Counted from the stretch's first letter, positions 1 to 11,604 are shown. The stretch is DNA of 64,000 nucleotides from Puccinia triticina (GCF_026914185.1 NC_070564.1:1736001-1800000); one strand, 5' to 3'. The notes: a model not told the origin generated them from the letters alone. Numbers and translations are program-made.

Positions 1-2
1 AG

Positions 3-3000
3 TTGATATTCGAGGTGAGAGCATTCAGAGAACCATTGTCAAGGAGAACGTCAACTGAGGACCGCACTGCAATCAACCAGAACCAGCAGCTTGAGTCGAT
101 CGCAGAGTTCTATCAGCTCATTCGGGCCAAGGCGAAACATATCGATAGACTCCGATTGCACCAACTTCTCTCATCAATCAACCAGGCCATCAGCATCACC
201 TTCTCGGTCGATGGGCTCTATCGATTCCTTAACCGTAAGCTTTCTGTGTACCGATCCGTCTCAGCCGCGTCTCATTATGCTTGATGTTTTATGCAGGGCT
301 TCAAGCTCTCACCTCACCGCCTGCTTCGGAAGTGAGCCGCTCTCTGTTCGTTTCTGTCAGGGAGGAAATAATGTCTAAATATTTTTTCAATTTCCCCAGG
401 CAGAGCTAGAGATCCAGCCAGACTCTCCGGTGGGACTATACGTCCGGCGATGCAGGCTGTACATCTCCAAATTAGAATTCGATCAATTATCGGACCTGGC
501 CAGCCAGCTCAAATCGTTCTGCACAACTACACGAGCTCATTCAGACTATTTTCAATCCCGGGCCGCTCAGCCTATTACCACCCCATCACCAGGCCATAGT
601 TTTCTTCACTCTGACCGGATCGATCACGCGCCCTTCTCCACTTTTGATCATCCACGCGATGTTGATGGAAAGGAAGTTGATCCGATTGTACAGGCCTACT
701 TAGAGTCAGCCTTCTACGCGTTCCGCCCCATTTCCACGCGTAATTGACTCTTGCTCGAGCATTCATCCAGCTTCACAGATTCGTATGCCCCCGATTATAA
801 CAAAAGCTCCATTGGACTCCGGAAGTTTTACGATATCAGATCATCCGTCTCAGGTACTTTGTGCCAGCAGACAAGTGCGAAAATGTAGGCCCATTTTACA
901 CAAATATGATCCTTGGTGGTCGGCTTGATTCACGATTCACACATTGTCCACTTTGAAAACTCTCTTACGATATGCAGGTCGCACCTGTCCGGCTCAAACC
1001 ATCAGCAAGCCTTACTCTCATTAGCAAAGTTCTATTTCTCCTTTGAGGCCTATCCGACCGCAATGGATGTTAGTTAATTATTCCATTCACAATCTTTCCT
1101 ACCAGTGCCATTGAATTGAATTGACATGTTACTGTAATTTTAGGCTCTGGAGGAAGCAACAAGGTTGGCCCGGCTGGCGGGAGATCGGACGATTATCGAT
1201 CAATGTACCTGGTAAGTTGCCCACCAGATACGTTTCACATCTCTAAAGAATCCCTCCGCGTCTCATTGTGATTTTTGTCCTGAATCCGGCACAGTCTTCG
1301 ACGAAGGATCATGTACTTTTCCGGTTTGGAAAGCGAGGATGGTGGCGTCGAGATAGATCAAGTGCCACTTGCCGGGCCGATTCAAGCACAAGCTTGCCTC
1401 CAGTCTCTTAGAAACCTGGGAAATTCTGATCAGAAGGACAGATCAAAGGGCAAGGCCAATGCTTCTGCTAGTGCCAATGAATGGCTTTACTGGGATTCGA
1501 ATGAGGAAATCTTCTCCGTGTTTAAATCTTTATCCAAAGTTGGTCCAACTTTTTGACCTCATATTTTCTGGTTAATTCCAAGCGGCAATATAGAAGTCTT
1601 GATAATTTCTGGCCATTGTTGGTACAAACACCCCAATCGAACTTGAAGGCGGAACCTATGAACCACTTACATGCAAGGTTGTTTCGCGCTAGTCGGATGA
1701 GGATAACCAATCCGGAAGGTAGAACAAAAATCTTTCCCACTTCGATCCTAATCCATTGGAAATCCCCACTGATACTCATGCTGTGTCGTCTTTCATCTCC
1801 TGGATTTAATGTACTCAGGCGGGGCGGAAGAATCAGCACCCACGCGTTCTTCTTTCGACCGGGTTTCTTGGTTTGCAATACAAGCAAGGCTTTGGGATTT
1901 ACAAGGTGCTGCCATCTCCTCGCATGCCGATCGTACAAGAAATGAACTGACTTGCTTTGAGTGTGCTCGATCCGCAGGACAAGCTGGTTTATGTGAAATT
2001 TATGAAGATTTAGCTTTGGACGTCGAAGAATCCGAGAATAATCAATTTTGGATTGAAGATAGAATCAAATTGATCTCAAAGTCTGATGTGCATTGTCACC
2101 GAGCTCTGAGAGTGAGCTGACGCCCCTATCTTGATTCTCCTTGCTACTGCCCTCGCATTCTGCCTCGGCTCACAGTCTCTGAATTTCTTGTAGTTGGCTA
2201 GGAACGGGAAATTTTATGAGGCTCTATTGGATCTTTACAATGTCATTAAAGATAATAGATCCGATTTTCAGTCGTTCAGGTTCATTCATGAGACTATTTT
2301 CCAAATCTTTACAGTAAAAGCCAAGCATGAGTCCGTCTCCCTTCCTCCTGTCTCCCTCTGAGATTTCATTGCTCTTCTGGAGAAAGTTGTTGAGCAAATG
2401 GACTCACCCAAAAATTGTCTGAATCAAACTAGTGACGACGAGCAGGCTTTGAGGAGTGTTCGCATGCTTCACCAAGTTCCTCCTCATCAATCGGTTTTCT
2501 TCCCACCAACCCTCGGCTTGGATTCGTCGCCTTCGGTCCATAAACAAATCGAAGATTTATTTGATCAGGCTGAACATTTGATGGTAGGCTCTTATCACGA
2601 TGGACATCGCGTACGAATTCGTTGATTTGACTCTTCTTCAATATAGAAATGCGGAATCCATCATGCCGCTCTATGTCCCATCGTCTCCGCTATTAGTCAT
2701 GCGGATAGAATGAATCTGAAGCTCGAGCAAACCAAAGGGATCATCTTATGGTCTGAAGTCATCTTGCATCTTCAACAGCAGCCAACAGCCACATCTCAAC
2801 CACATCAACCCAAGAGCGATGATACAAGAGAACCACTGACCACGAGCTGGATATTCAACAAAATCACCGGCCATCATCTCTTCGATCTTCCTGGATTGCA
2901 ATCTAATCCTATCCTTGCTGCAAATCTACTATTGGTCGTGGTTCGATGTAAAATGCTCACTTTATTTTCCATTGACAACCTACATCACCCTGATCAAGTT

Positions 3001-3469
3001 TACGAAATATTTGATTTATTTGGCTGGATTGATAAACGTACGTTTCGATGCGAAATTGGCTCTAAAGAGCTTCTGCCTTGGAGAATGTAACTGAGCTTAG
3101 ATCTTGCAATTCTTTTCAGTATACCGAAAAACAGATAATGTCGAAGGAATCAAGAGAGTAATCGGCTATCAATTAATCGTGATTGAAGAAGTGCGGAGGA
3201 TGATCCAAAGCTCGTCTTTCCGGGGAGAGTTCACTCCAAACTTTGAGGGAATCTTGACTCAGCTCGGGCAAGATTTAAGGAATGACTGGAAGGATCTTTG
3301 CTCTGATGACCAGCGGCAAGAGAGCGACACCGGCAACCAGAGCAAAAAGAAGAAGAAGGAATGGGATGCAGGAAATGATGAGGTTGATGATGGGATTGGA
3401 TCGTTGGATTCTTTGCTTGCACGAGTCAATGTTCTTTTCGCTCGGGCATCTGTCAATCGGTTCCTCTAG
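3..3469 (+). CDS. APC5: Anaphase-promoting complex subunit 5 (APC5), 5' partial
   Basis: This is probably the TPR-rich scaffold subunit 5 of the APC/C ubiquitin ligase, which acts in the nucleus in mitotic exit. The identification rests on two family landmarks. One is SPVGLYVRRCRLYISKLEFD (about 436-495), which matches the conserved APC5 'SPxGLFLRR...KLSF' block. The other is a TPR-like pair, HQQALLSLAKFYFSFEAYPT (from about 1003) followed across an intron by ALEEATRLARLAGDRTIIDQ (from 1144). Junctions I could read: exons 3-234, 297-331, 400 to about 740, 978-1068, 1144-1211, then further exons to the stop at 3469. Later coding blocks are 1809-2120, about 2195-2330, 2398-2583, 2650-3040 and 3118-3469. 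The reading frame is open at the left edge, so the start lies outside the window. The C-terminal exon has a lysine-rich stretch followed by an acidic one. Exon joins between about 740 and 978 and between 1500 and 1800 are uncertain. Confidence 0.8.
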
Positions 3470-3511
3470 TGCTCTCTCTTCTGAAATCGTCTACATGTAT
3501 ATTGTAATTTG

Positions 3512-3517
3512 AATAAA
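3512..3517 (+). terminator. Candidate poly(A) signal of APC5
   Basis: An AATAAA hexamer lies 43 nt after the APC5 stop codon. No other candidate is closer. Confidence 0.45.
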
Positions 3518-3833
3518 GAGGAGAACATCATCTTGGGAACCAACACTCTGAAGGCCCACCAACAACCACCCCACTCTAGAGTGCGTCACTTATCCCACCA
3601 TCAACTGAAGAATACCTCAAAATAAGCTGGAAACCCAAAAAAGTGGGAAGTATCTAGGAAATTTAAGATTTCAAAAAGTGTGCAAAACTCCTTCTCCTGC
3701 GCTTTGGAATTTGGGAACGCATGACACCGTCAACATTTCCATGTTGCTTGTTGCTATGCTCTGTCTTCTCATGTTGGGGGGCCGCAGCCACTGTGCCAAG
3801 GGACTGTAATGGCGCAGCAATGGCCACGCACCA

Positions 3834-4658
3834 CACTGCGGGCATTTCGATGTCGCTGCGGTCCGCAGCGACATCTGACGATTCAGTGGGGATTCGAACC
3901 CCGCGCGGCAAGTATTGCAGCGACACTTGGCCGGCTGTCCATCAGCCGGCCACCGGGGTATGTACACACAACGCACCTCTCGATGGCCGGCACAACGACC
4001 GGTCACCGAGAGGAGTACGCACTCCTCTCGATGGCTGGCCCGAGGACCGGCCATCAGGAGGAGTCCTTGTGCCGGCCGTTGAGAGTTGTCCAGACTCCTC
4101 TCGATGACCAGCATAACGACTGGTCATTGGGAGGAGGAGTCCACACTCCTCTCGATGACCAGCACAAGGACCGGTCATCGAGAGGAGGAATCCATACTCC
4201 TCTCAATGCCAACACAGGCCGGCTTCGAGAGGAGTACATGCACCTCGATGCCCGGTCTGTGCCGTCCATCGAGGGAAGTGTGTATGTACTCCTCCCGATG
4301 ACCGGGCCTTGGGCCAGCCATCGAGAGGAGTGCGTACTCCTCTCGGTGACCGGTCGTTGTGCCGGCCATCGAGAGGTGTCTGTACTCCTCTTGACGCCGG
4401 TGTTTGCTGGCATCAAGAGGAGTGTGAACTCCTCCCGATGACCGGTCCATGAGCTGGTCACCAAGAGGAGTGAGAGGAGTGTGTAATCCTCTCGATGGCC
4501 GGCACAAGGACCGGTCATCGAGAGGTTATGTATGTATTGGTGGCCGGCTGTCCAAAGGCAAATCAGCCGGCCAGATGTCGCTGCAGCTGACGCTGCATTC
4601 TGATATGCAGCGTCATGATGTCGCTGCGGGCCGCAGGGACAACGAGATGCCCGCAGTG
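3834..4658. repeat. Block of GC-rich hairpin modules with inverted ends
   Basis: The block is bounded by imperfect inverted ends, CACTGCGGGCATTTCGATG on the left and the reverse complement of CACTGCGGGCATCTCGTTG on the right. Further in, the two sides share 'GCAGCGACATC' and 'GGCCGGCTGTCC...GGCCGGC' modules in opposite order. The centre (about 3975-4530) is a run of roughly nine hairpins of 40-60 bp. Each has the form CTCCTCTCGATGACCGG, a short spacer, then CCGGTCATCGAGAGGAG, with GCC/ACC variants. It does not look coding: the many open frames crossing it on both strands are products of the symmetric GC-rich repeat. The same hairpin core fills the element at 44,764-47,288. No clean target-site duplication was found. 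Confidence 0.75.
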
Positions 4659-4662
4659 CCAT

Positions 4663-4698
<36 letters not shown>

Positions 4699-4708
4699 TT
4701 AGAGAACT

Positions 4709-4743
<35 letters not shown>
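4663..4743 (+). tRNA. tRNA-Gly (anticodon GCC) with a 10-nt intron
   Basis: The acceptor stem GCGTTGT (4663-4669) pairs perfectly with ACAACGC (4736-4742), followed by discriminator A4743. The T arm AGGGG-TTCGACT-CCCCT is perfect and contains the B box. The D arm TAGGCTAGCGGTAAACT carries the A box and GG, with one stem mismatch (C-A). The anticodon stem GGGCC (4688-4692) pairs with GGCCT (4710-4714). The loop reads TTGCCA then T, with anticodon GCC at 4695-4697. Ten extra bases (4699-4708, TTAGAGAACT) sit after position 37, the usual place for nuclear tRNA introns. A run of five T follows at 4748-4752 and can serve as Pol III terminator. The D and anticodon arms resemble fungal tRNA-Gly(GCC). 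Confidence 0.85.
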
Positions 4744-4744
<1 letters not shown>

Positions 4745-4747
4745 CGC

Positions 4748-4752
4748 TTTTT
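4748..4752 (+). terminator. Pol III T-run terminator of tRNA-Gly
   Basis: TTTTT starts four bases after the mature tRNA 3' end, the spacing expected for RNA polymerase III termination. Confidence 0.7.
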
Positions 4753-5222
4753 GTTCATTAAAGCTTTTTTGACAAAAAATGATGTACCAGAGGAATGTTA
4801 TTTTCAGTCATTACACAGCTGCCAGGTTTTTACATAGTTTTGTCTCACCAAACCAATTACATAACCATCTTGTAGATATAATCTACATATTTACTTTGTA
4901 ACAATGTTTTTCCTCTTGGGGGAGTCTTTCCATCTCATCTCGCTGTATCCTGATATCTCATCTCTTCAAGGAAAACCTATTTATGTATGTTGATTGATTA
5001 GCAATAATACACTGTAAGTGCCCTTAATGACCAAACCAGAAAGGATCAGTCTTTTAATCATTATTGTGTTATAGCTTGTTCTCAGATCACTGGAGATCAC
5101 TGGACAGGTTATTTTCTAAATAAGGTGTGCGCCCAGAGGCTACATTCATAAACACATGCCACATTTAGATGTTTCTTCCTATTGAATTAGAGACAATTGA
5201 AAGTGCAGATATACCCGACTAT
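4753..5222. other. Intergenic, nothing recognised
   Basis: AT-rich sequence between the tRNA gene and the next gene. No open frame of note, no TIR and no tandem repeat was seen. Confidence 0.6.
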
Positions 5223-6242
5223 TTAGAGCATTAATGGAGCAAAGGGTGTAATTAGCTTGGATTGCGGAATCAACAGATCGGCGAGGACAGGTGTGCCGCA
5301 TGAGGAGCGCATGGATAAGTTACATTGGCTGTGAAGGCTTGGTTGGTTGGGACCAAAAAGCCTGCCAAACGAAAGGGAGCAAATCGGCCATGATAATGAC
5401 AGTGAGAACATTTCACTTTTCCAACAAGGAACTACTTGATTGGGCAGAACACGTACCATTTTGATTGGTTGGTCGAGTTGGTTTGGATTTGGATTCTTGA
5501 CCAATTTGATATTATCGATCGGATGGAAATGTTGAATCAAATACTGATAAGTTTCTGGCTTGATTGTTTTCGTTAGATTTTCTAGTTCTTCTTGGCCTTC
5601 CCGGTCGAGATTAGAATGTGATGGATCGATTCTTCCTTGGTTAATGTGATGTCGTCTGATCACCTCCTCGATCGTCCGCAAATCCAATCTTGTCTCATGT
5701 TTTCTCGCCGAATTCACGGCCGAGGGTGAAGACAAATCCTGTTCATTTGTTTGATCTGACGAATCCTTTCCTCGGTTCTCTAGGATCTTCAACATATTGT
5801 CTTTCTTTTTTTAGTGTCACATTTGTTTCGTTATTGGAGAAAGAGAGACAAAACATTGCCTGTCAACTCGTGGGGTGCATTGACAGTGAAGAGTCGAATA
5901 TTAAGAGCTGACAGTCAAATAAACTTACTGGATGGAAAATCGTTGATAGCTTGGGTACTTGGACCGGACCTAATTTGTTCAGCATCTGACCGAGATGGGG
6001 ATCAAAGCCATCTTGCTTGATTTCTAACCAGAGGAGATACATATCACTATCAGGAGGTGACAAAACCTTCCGCATATCTGTATCCATCTGTGGACGCGAA
6101 GCAAGAAAAGCGAAAGAAACTTGCCATTGGTCTTTGTGAAGCTCACTCCACTAGTGCCCGCTTTCGTAGGTGGCGGCTTCACATTCTTCTGAGCCAGGGC
6201 AGTTGCGGTTGATCTGGATAGCTTCGACGAGTTGAGGCCCAT
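5223..6242 (-). CDS. Unrecognised multi-exon protein
   Basis: A minus-strand gene of three or four exons that I do not recognise. Exon 1 starts at 6242 (MGLNSSKLSRSTATALAQKN) and is Ser/Thr/Ala and Lys rich without early acidic residues, which could be a mitochondrial presequence (inference). It can end with a GC-AG intron (GCAAGT...CACAG, about 6087-6123). Exon 2 encodes MDTDMRKVLSPPDSDMYLLW and, further on, DPHLGQMLNKLGPVQVPK. A GTAAGT intron follows at about 5928. The next exon (from about 5795) encodes MLKILENRGKDSSDQ and an acidic, polar stretch. A GTACGT donor near 5454 and a CAG acceptor near 5352 may remove one more intron, so the C-terminus and true stop are uncertain. The reading frame is too consistent across junctions to be noise, but no function can be assigned. 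Confidence 0.5.
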
Positions 6243-6837
6243 GTGGGATTGTACGGCGCCAGGTGAGATGGTGGTTGTCCCCAGCTATGACCCCGCCGAG
6301 TTGCCCGAATGTTCATGTGACTAGTTTCACCCTGCCTCACCCAAAATTGTGTATGTTACCCCCACCAACGCACACTCAATCATTGGAAGGTTTTGCTCAG
6401 AGTCAACAGGTATCAAAAGAGCACCAAAGTCAAATAGTGCACACTGAATGCTTGGTTACCTCAACCTTAGAACACAAGTCCGACTCATACTTTTCAAAGC
6501 CTCTGCACCTTCACAGAAATAACATCCCGCAACATTCCCTCCGGTCAGAAAAAATGCAGCTCGGCAAAGCAACAGTCAACCTTCCCGCGCCCCGGACGAG
6601 CCCGCTCGGCGGCTCCTCCAAGCTGACGCTTGCCACACCCTCCGGCTCAAATGGTCGCTCCAAGCTCTTCTCACCTGGCAGTAGCTAGTCCCGATGTCCT
6701 CCATACACCCCCCGGATCCTTGAGCAGGAAGAGCTTCGTATGACGCGGTTGAGCAAGGTCTAGCCGGGTCGGTGCTGATGGATGACGACCAAGGGTCGAG
6801 ATGTGACAACACAAAGTTCCGTCCCTCAAGTTGGCGC
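6243..6837. other. Upstream region, nothing recognised
   Basis: 5' flank of the unrecognised gene, becoming GC-rich from about 6580 where the repeat region begins. No supported coding region. Confidence 0.5.
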
Positions 6838-7605
6838 TAACTCAACACAAGTCCCCCACTTCGGAGGGCCCTAGCTTAACTAAGCCTATCAAACGGAGGG
6901 TCCGGGGGACCCCTCCCGGAGGGCTCTCCGTAGGAGAGGCTTATGCATAATGTCTGAAAGCTGGCAGACAAGGGAAGGATTTTCAACCCTAAAACACAAA
7001 AACAGAATTTAAAAACAAACAACGCATGTACAGAGAAAGCTGAGTAGACAGTTCTCTCAGCAGTACTGATGCGCACCCTTGCCCAAGTTTTTGAGGCATA
7101 AACTCCAAAACTGATTGAAGGAACCTGTTTTGAAGGTCAAAGAAATCCTGAAGGATATTCTGAAGATCCAATTTTGGATTTTCTGATAATATGCACAATT
7201 GAATATCCTATCTGCAACAATTGAGTGGCTACAGGTGTAGGATCTGCACATATCTGCAGGCTTGTGAATCCAATATCTACAAGGCATGATGGTTGTAATT
7301 CCTTGGTTTACATTTCTTTGCGTTTTTGTATTTTTAAAAGATTAGTACAAGGAAAATGGTTGGGATTGAGGAGATGAGACCAGCACCATTTGAAAGCTGA
7401 GGTTCTGAAGTATATTTTGGCTCTAGGACAGGTCCGCAGGAGCTGAGGGGGAAGCTGGGTGATGCTAAGTATTTTTCCTCCAGCCATTCATGATTTCTTT
7501 CTCAGCCAAAGTTTTGACTTTGTGCACAAGTCCCTCCCTGTGGGAGGGGCCGCTTCGCGGCCAGCCTCAGCAAGCCTCCCACCAGGGGGGACTTGTGTCA
7601 AGTTA
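6838..7605. mobile_element. TIR element of the 'ACAAGTCCC / CTAAGCC' family
   Basis: It starts TAACTCAACACAAGTC and ends GACTTGTGTCAAGTTA, giving a 16-bp TIR with two mismatches. Near the left end lies CTTAACTAAGCCTATCAAAC...GTAGGAGAGGCTTATG (6871-6947), the same sequence that flanks the Copia insertion at 11,657/37,398. The last 80 bp form a strong hairpin (CAAGTCCCTCCC...GGGGGGACTTG). Related ends occur at 13,270-13,947 and near 38,100. No coding region and no clear TSD. Family sequence continues to about 7730, so the outer edge may be a compound of two copies. Confidence 0.5.
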
Positions 7606-8669
7606 GGGAGGGCCCAGGTACAGCCAGGACTGGTGCGAAGTGCGACCTCTGTCTCCTACAGAGAGTCCCTCTGGGACGCGCGGGTGCCCCCCCTCTTCGT
7701 TTGAGAGGCTTATTTATCAACTTAGGCTAGAGGTTGGCGGGGGTGCTGCTTGCTGGGAAAAAGGAATGAGAGGCTGTGATACAGCGTACCTTGACTGCCC
7801 GCACCCAAAGGGATTCAGGGAAGGTGTGTCTCTGCTTCACCACCTGGCTCTACATCACATGTGTAGTACACCATTGAGTGTAGTTGTTGTCCACGGTGAG
7901 CCAAACCAGAAGGATTGTGATGCTTCTAGGTTGTCCATTGATGCCATTGGTGTCTCAGGGAAATTCACAAAGCAATGAAGGCATTTTTGGATCTGGAGCG
8001 TGTGAAAATAGTTGCACCACTAGACAGCCGGTGGGGTGCACTTGCGGTTTGGTAAAAGGTACAAGAAAGGTTTTTCCGTTTGGGACCCTGGAGGGATGGA
8101 CAAAACATGATGAAACATCTATTAGATCCGGGAGGCATGCTTCTGGGTTTGAATGGAGGAAATTCTCCCATTTTGGGGGTCTCAATGTAGAACCTCCAGG
8201 AAATTGTTTTTGTCAGTGTTTACATTTTTCCTGGAAGTTGGACCTGGAACACTTCCTGGATCAATTTTGAATCCCCCTATTTTGTGGTTGGTGTAAAGCC
8301 AAATTGCTTTACATCAAAACAGGTCTTTGTGCTGCCCATTTTTAGGGGGTCTCCAGAGTCCTCTTCAGCCATCATAAGAATACAGCATGTGCATTCTTCC
8401 ATTTCCTTGGACTTCTCTCTGGCCCCACCTGTGCATTCTGTCCGGCCAGCCCAATTTTTTTCTACGTTGCTCCGCACTCGGCACAACTCCTATTAGAGCC
8501 GTGCTTTTTTGTGGGGGCGAATGTCAGCCCTTGGCTAGTCCCGACAGCGCCAAGGCTAACACTGCGCGCGCCACAGAAGAACTGTGCGCGCATAGTGCCG
8601 CTTCAGGCACCACACGAGCCAAAGGCGACAAGTGCGCGCGCTAGCGCGCTGAGTAGAGATTCAACAACG
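7606..8669. other. Repeat-derived non-coding stretch
   Basis: It includes a second partial copy of the same TIR family to about 7730, then about 900 bp with no supported gene. CG-rich patches (GCGCGCGC) appear around 8560-8650. Confidence 0.4.
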
Positions 8670-9254
8670 TGTGAATACCTGCCCTTGGGTGTCATACCCG
8701 GCAGAGTAACACTCATGAGTTGTCAAGCTCAAGTGAGCACAATCCACGCGTGGATGTTGGTTCAGGACATAGTAACGACACAAAGTCCAAAGTGTTGCCT
8801 CCATGTTGGCTATAAAAGACCTGGGGCCTCCGCCCCACAAAAGGTCCGCTAGAATTTATTATTAGATTACAACACCTGCCTACCTTGTTTGATACAAATG
8901 ACTGGGGCTTTTTTATCTATAGTTATCTCATATTCCTTCATACTCTTAAGACTTCCTCACCTCCCCCTCCGCCGTCGCCTCCGCCTCCAACTCCCTTTTC
9001 CGCCTTCACCGCCGCCGTTCCCATCTTCCTTTTCTCCCTGGTTCTTTCTGCTCGCTAACTTACTAGGTAAGCTAGAGCTTCTCTTCTGTGAACCTTCTTA
9101 GGTTTGGGTATGACTTAGCTCTACCAGCCCCTCCACCAGAGGCGCGGCTTTCTCCTCCCGCCTCGCGGTCGAGTCGAGCGTGTTTTCCTCTTTAGGAACT
9201 CACATCTTGTTCTTTTCTATTCAGGGCGTCGCCACTCTAGAGACGCGCCCTGAC
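8670..9254 (+). mobile_element. Possible LTR fragment with TATA box
   Basis: The stretch begins TGTGAATACC, has TATAAAAG at 8811 and ends CCCTGACA exactly where the pogo transposase reading frame is broken off. The TG...CA ends and core promoter suggest a solo LTR, but I found no convincing 5-bp duplication and no partner LTR. Confidence 0.25.
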
Positions 9255-10631
9255 AGAACTGGTAACTTCTTGGTCCCATCAGCATTGCATATCAGAGCTA
9301 GAGTCATCCGAGTTTTATTTGCTTTCACACTGTGGCTTTTGCTGAATGATAATCCTGTATCAGGAGGCATTCTAAGGAAACATACAACTTGAGAATGTAC
9401 CATTTGGAAGAAAGGAAAGGAGAACAAACATACGAATAAAAAATCCCTGTTTCATCCATGTTAAAGATATCCTTCAAAGGATAATCTTTGGTTATTTTGT
9501 TTAGCCTTTCCACCTCCGACTCAACAATGGTAATATCAGCGCATGCAGCTTCACCGTGTTTTTGATAACTCTTCAGTTGATGTTGTCTTTTGAAAGATTC
9601 TAGCCAGCCAGCGCTTAGCTTCAGCCAGTCTTTGCTTGGTATTCCAGAGAGGCGAGCAAAATCACACCATTTTGCTTTGATGACATCTCCAGTTATTGTC
9701 ATGTTGCAATGGATTGCTTGAGTCATCCATTCAGCAAGTGAGGCTTTGACTTTCCAATAAGAAATCTGTTGTACTTTCTTGGTGGACGGGTGGGCGCTCT
9801 GAGAATCTTTAAGTCGAATATTTTCTTCAGATTTCAGCCATTTTGAGAGAAGCAGCTGTTTGATGTTGAGAGCTGGATAGACATTTTTAAAATTTTCCAC
9901 CGTCTTTGACTGGTTCTTTCTGTTCTTATGGTACCAGTCAAGCACCTCAACCTTCTGCAAATAGGTTGCAACATTGACTTTAGTTTGTGAATCAGCTGGT
10001 TTCAAAGACTCGGCAGCTTTCCTCTTGTTTGATTTCTTTCCTTCTTTCTCTTTTTCCTTTGGATTATCAGCCTTTTTGTTCATATATTTTTTTCTGCCAT
10101 CGTTCAACGCTTTTTTTTTTTTGGTCCATCTTGTTTTCCGCTCAAACTTGATGCATTCTCCTGCTTGGGTGATGGACTGAATTCACAAATCTTTCTCAGC
10201 GTGTACGCTTCTTCAGAAACAAGCTTCAAAGTGGATCCGCAGGATAAGGCCATGAGCCGCACAATCAATTGCTCAGCATCAACCAGATTACCATCACCAT
10301 CAAGCCACTCTTCTTCTTTATTGGTAAGAGCCTGAACTTGGTTGATCTTTGATAAAAGTTTGCTTTGGATTGATTTATATTCAACTTTCATCTTCTTGTA
10401 ATGTTCTTCAAGGATGTGGATCTCGATATCTTCACTTTCAACTGTTGCATCGTCCATGCTGGGCCGTTCAGGAGTGAGATGAAGATGAGCGCTGTTCGCA
10501 ACATTTGTGATATAGACTGTTTCATTATCCCTTAGAAGCTTGAAGAAAGCAGTGTTCAGCTCTTTGATTGATAGCATGGGGTTCTGGCTTGGTGGAAAGA
10601 GATGTTTCGGTGAGTTGGTGATAGTTTTCAA
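9255..10631 (-). pseudogene. Pogo/Tigger-like transposase, truncated and frameshifted
   Basis: This is the remnant of a Tc1/mariner-superfamily pogo-type transposase. After a unique N-terminal part (10631-10104) come a psq-like helix-turn-helix (VEVLDWYHKNRKNQSKTV), then a CENP-B/Tc5-type DNA-binding domain containing GIPSKDWLKLSAGWLESFKR. The first catalytic aspartate follows in DIFNMDETGIFY. A GTATGT...TTAG intron (about 9375-9435) joins to RMPPDTGLSFSK and NADGTKKLPVL, the expected continuation of the DDE domain. The frame is then cut off near 9255, so the second and third acidic residues are missing. The two halves are out of frame at a long A/T run (about 10,108-10,121). It cannot encode an active transposase. 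Confidence 0.75.
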
Positions 10632-11604
10632 AAAATCCAGATTTGAAAAACAAGTAATCTTTGTGCCTCAGAGCCTTCTTGGCAACAATTGGACTACTTG
10701 ATCTGAAATTCTCATGGGAAAAGTATGCCTTTAAAGAGGCGGGGTTGCCCTTGGTAGGTATTCCCTATGACGTTATGCGGTATGTACTAAAATTTGGCCC
10801 GCCCCGAAGTGGGGAGACACCCGTGGCTATGCCCTTAAGCAGGTTATGCCCCTAGGCAGGTATGCCCTTACACGGTTTTGACTGTAATAGGGGCTGCAGT
10901 CTGACAGTTGACAGATGAAATCATGCAGGTGTCAAGATAGCCAAAACCCCTCATGCAGCTTGCAGATGACATCATTGGACAGGCCAGGCCAGCTAAAACA
11001 TCTCACCTCCTATTTCTCACTAGCTAAATTTCCTCATGTGACATCATGACCTCATGTGACCTGTCAACCACCAGCCAAAATACCTCATTGTAGCCTTCAG
11101 GGCAGCTAAAAACCCTCATTCTCTGTTCCCCTGGAGCTAAAATGTCTCACTCTTCTATTTAAGGAGGCTTTCCTCCCCCCAGTCGTAATTTCTCTCAGCA
11201 AACTACTTGCACTCAGCTTACCCCATAAAAGTACAACACTTGCTCAGTCTACAGTATTATCCCCCACTATATTGTGGTTTTACCCCTTATTACATAACAA
11301 TTACATACATATCACAACTCTATTACATCAATGTCTCATCATTAACCCCTCTGTCAGGGTGTTCCACAACCCCCTTTGTGGCAACACACAAACCATATCA
11401 ACTTACGGCTCACTCAGCACCAGTTACATCAACCGTATCCCCTAAGCCACTTGTTTGATGTAGGCTATCTTTTGATACACCTCTACTATCACTACATAAA
11501 CCTTCCAATCATAGATTGGGGGGCTTGTTTTAGTTTCTAGTGACCCAGGAAAGGCAGAGGTTCCCTCATTCATCCCTTTCTGCACTCAGCAAACGGTTCT
11601 CAGG
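10632..11604. other. LTR-like or promoter-like non-coding region
   Basis: No gene. Between 10,930 and 11,150 the sequence repeats a short theme, 'GCTAAAA...CCTCAT', about six times (for example AGCTAAAACATCTCAC, AGCTAAATTTCCTCAT, AGCTAAAAACCCTCAT). It is followed by a TATA-like TATTTAAGG at about 11,156, which resembles an LTR enhancer/promoter. No paired LTR was found, so the assignment stays open. Confidence 0.3.

Noticed and set aside
3895..3925. B-box-like GGTTCGAATCC on the minus strand, possible tRNA
   Set aside because: No pairing acceptor stem, no anticodon arm and no convincing A box upstream; it lies in the inverted-repeat block.
3671..4662. Long overlapping open frames on both strands
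   Set aside because: They follow the symmetric GC-rich hairpin repeats, change frame between modules and match no domain.
8670..9254. Complete solo LTR with AGAACT duplication
   Set aside because: The apparent duplication AGAACT at 8578 and 9255 does not restore the pogo reading frame, so it is likely chance.
10860..11604. Second LTR retrotransposon upstream of the Copia
   Set aside because: Promoter-like motifs only; no partner LTR, primer site or coding region.
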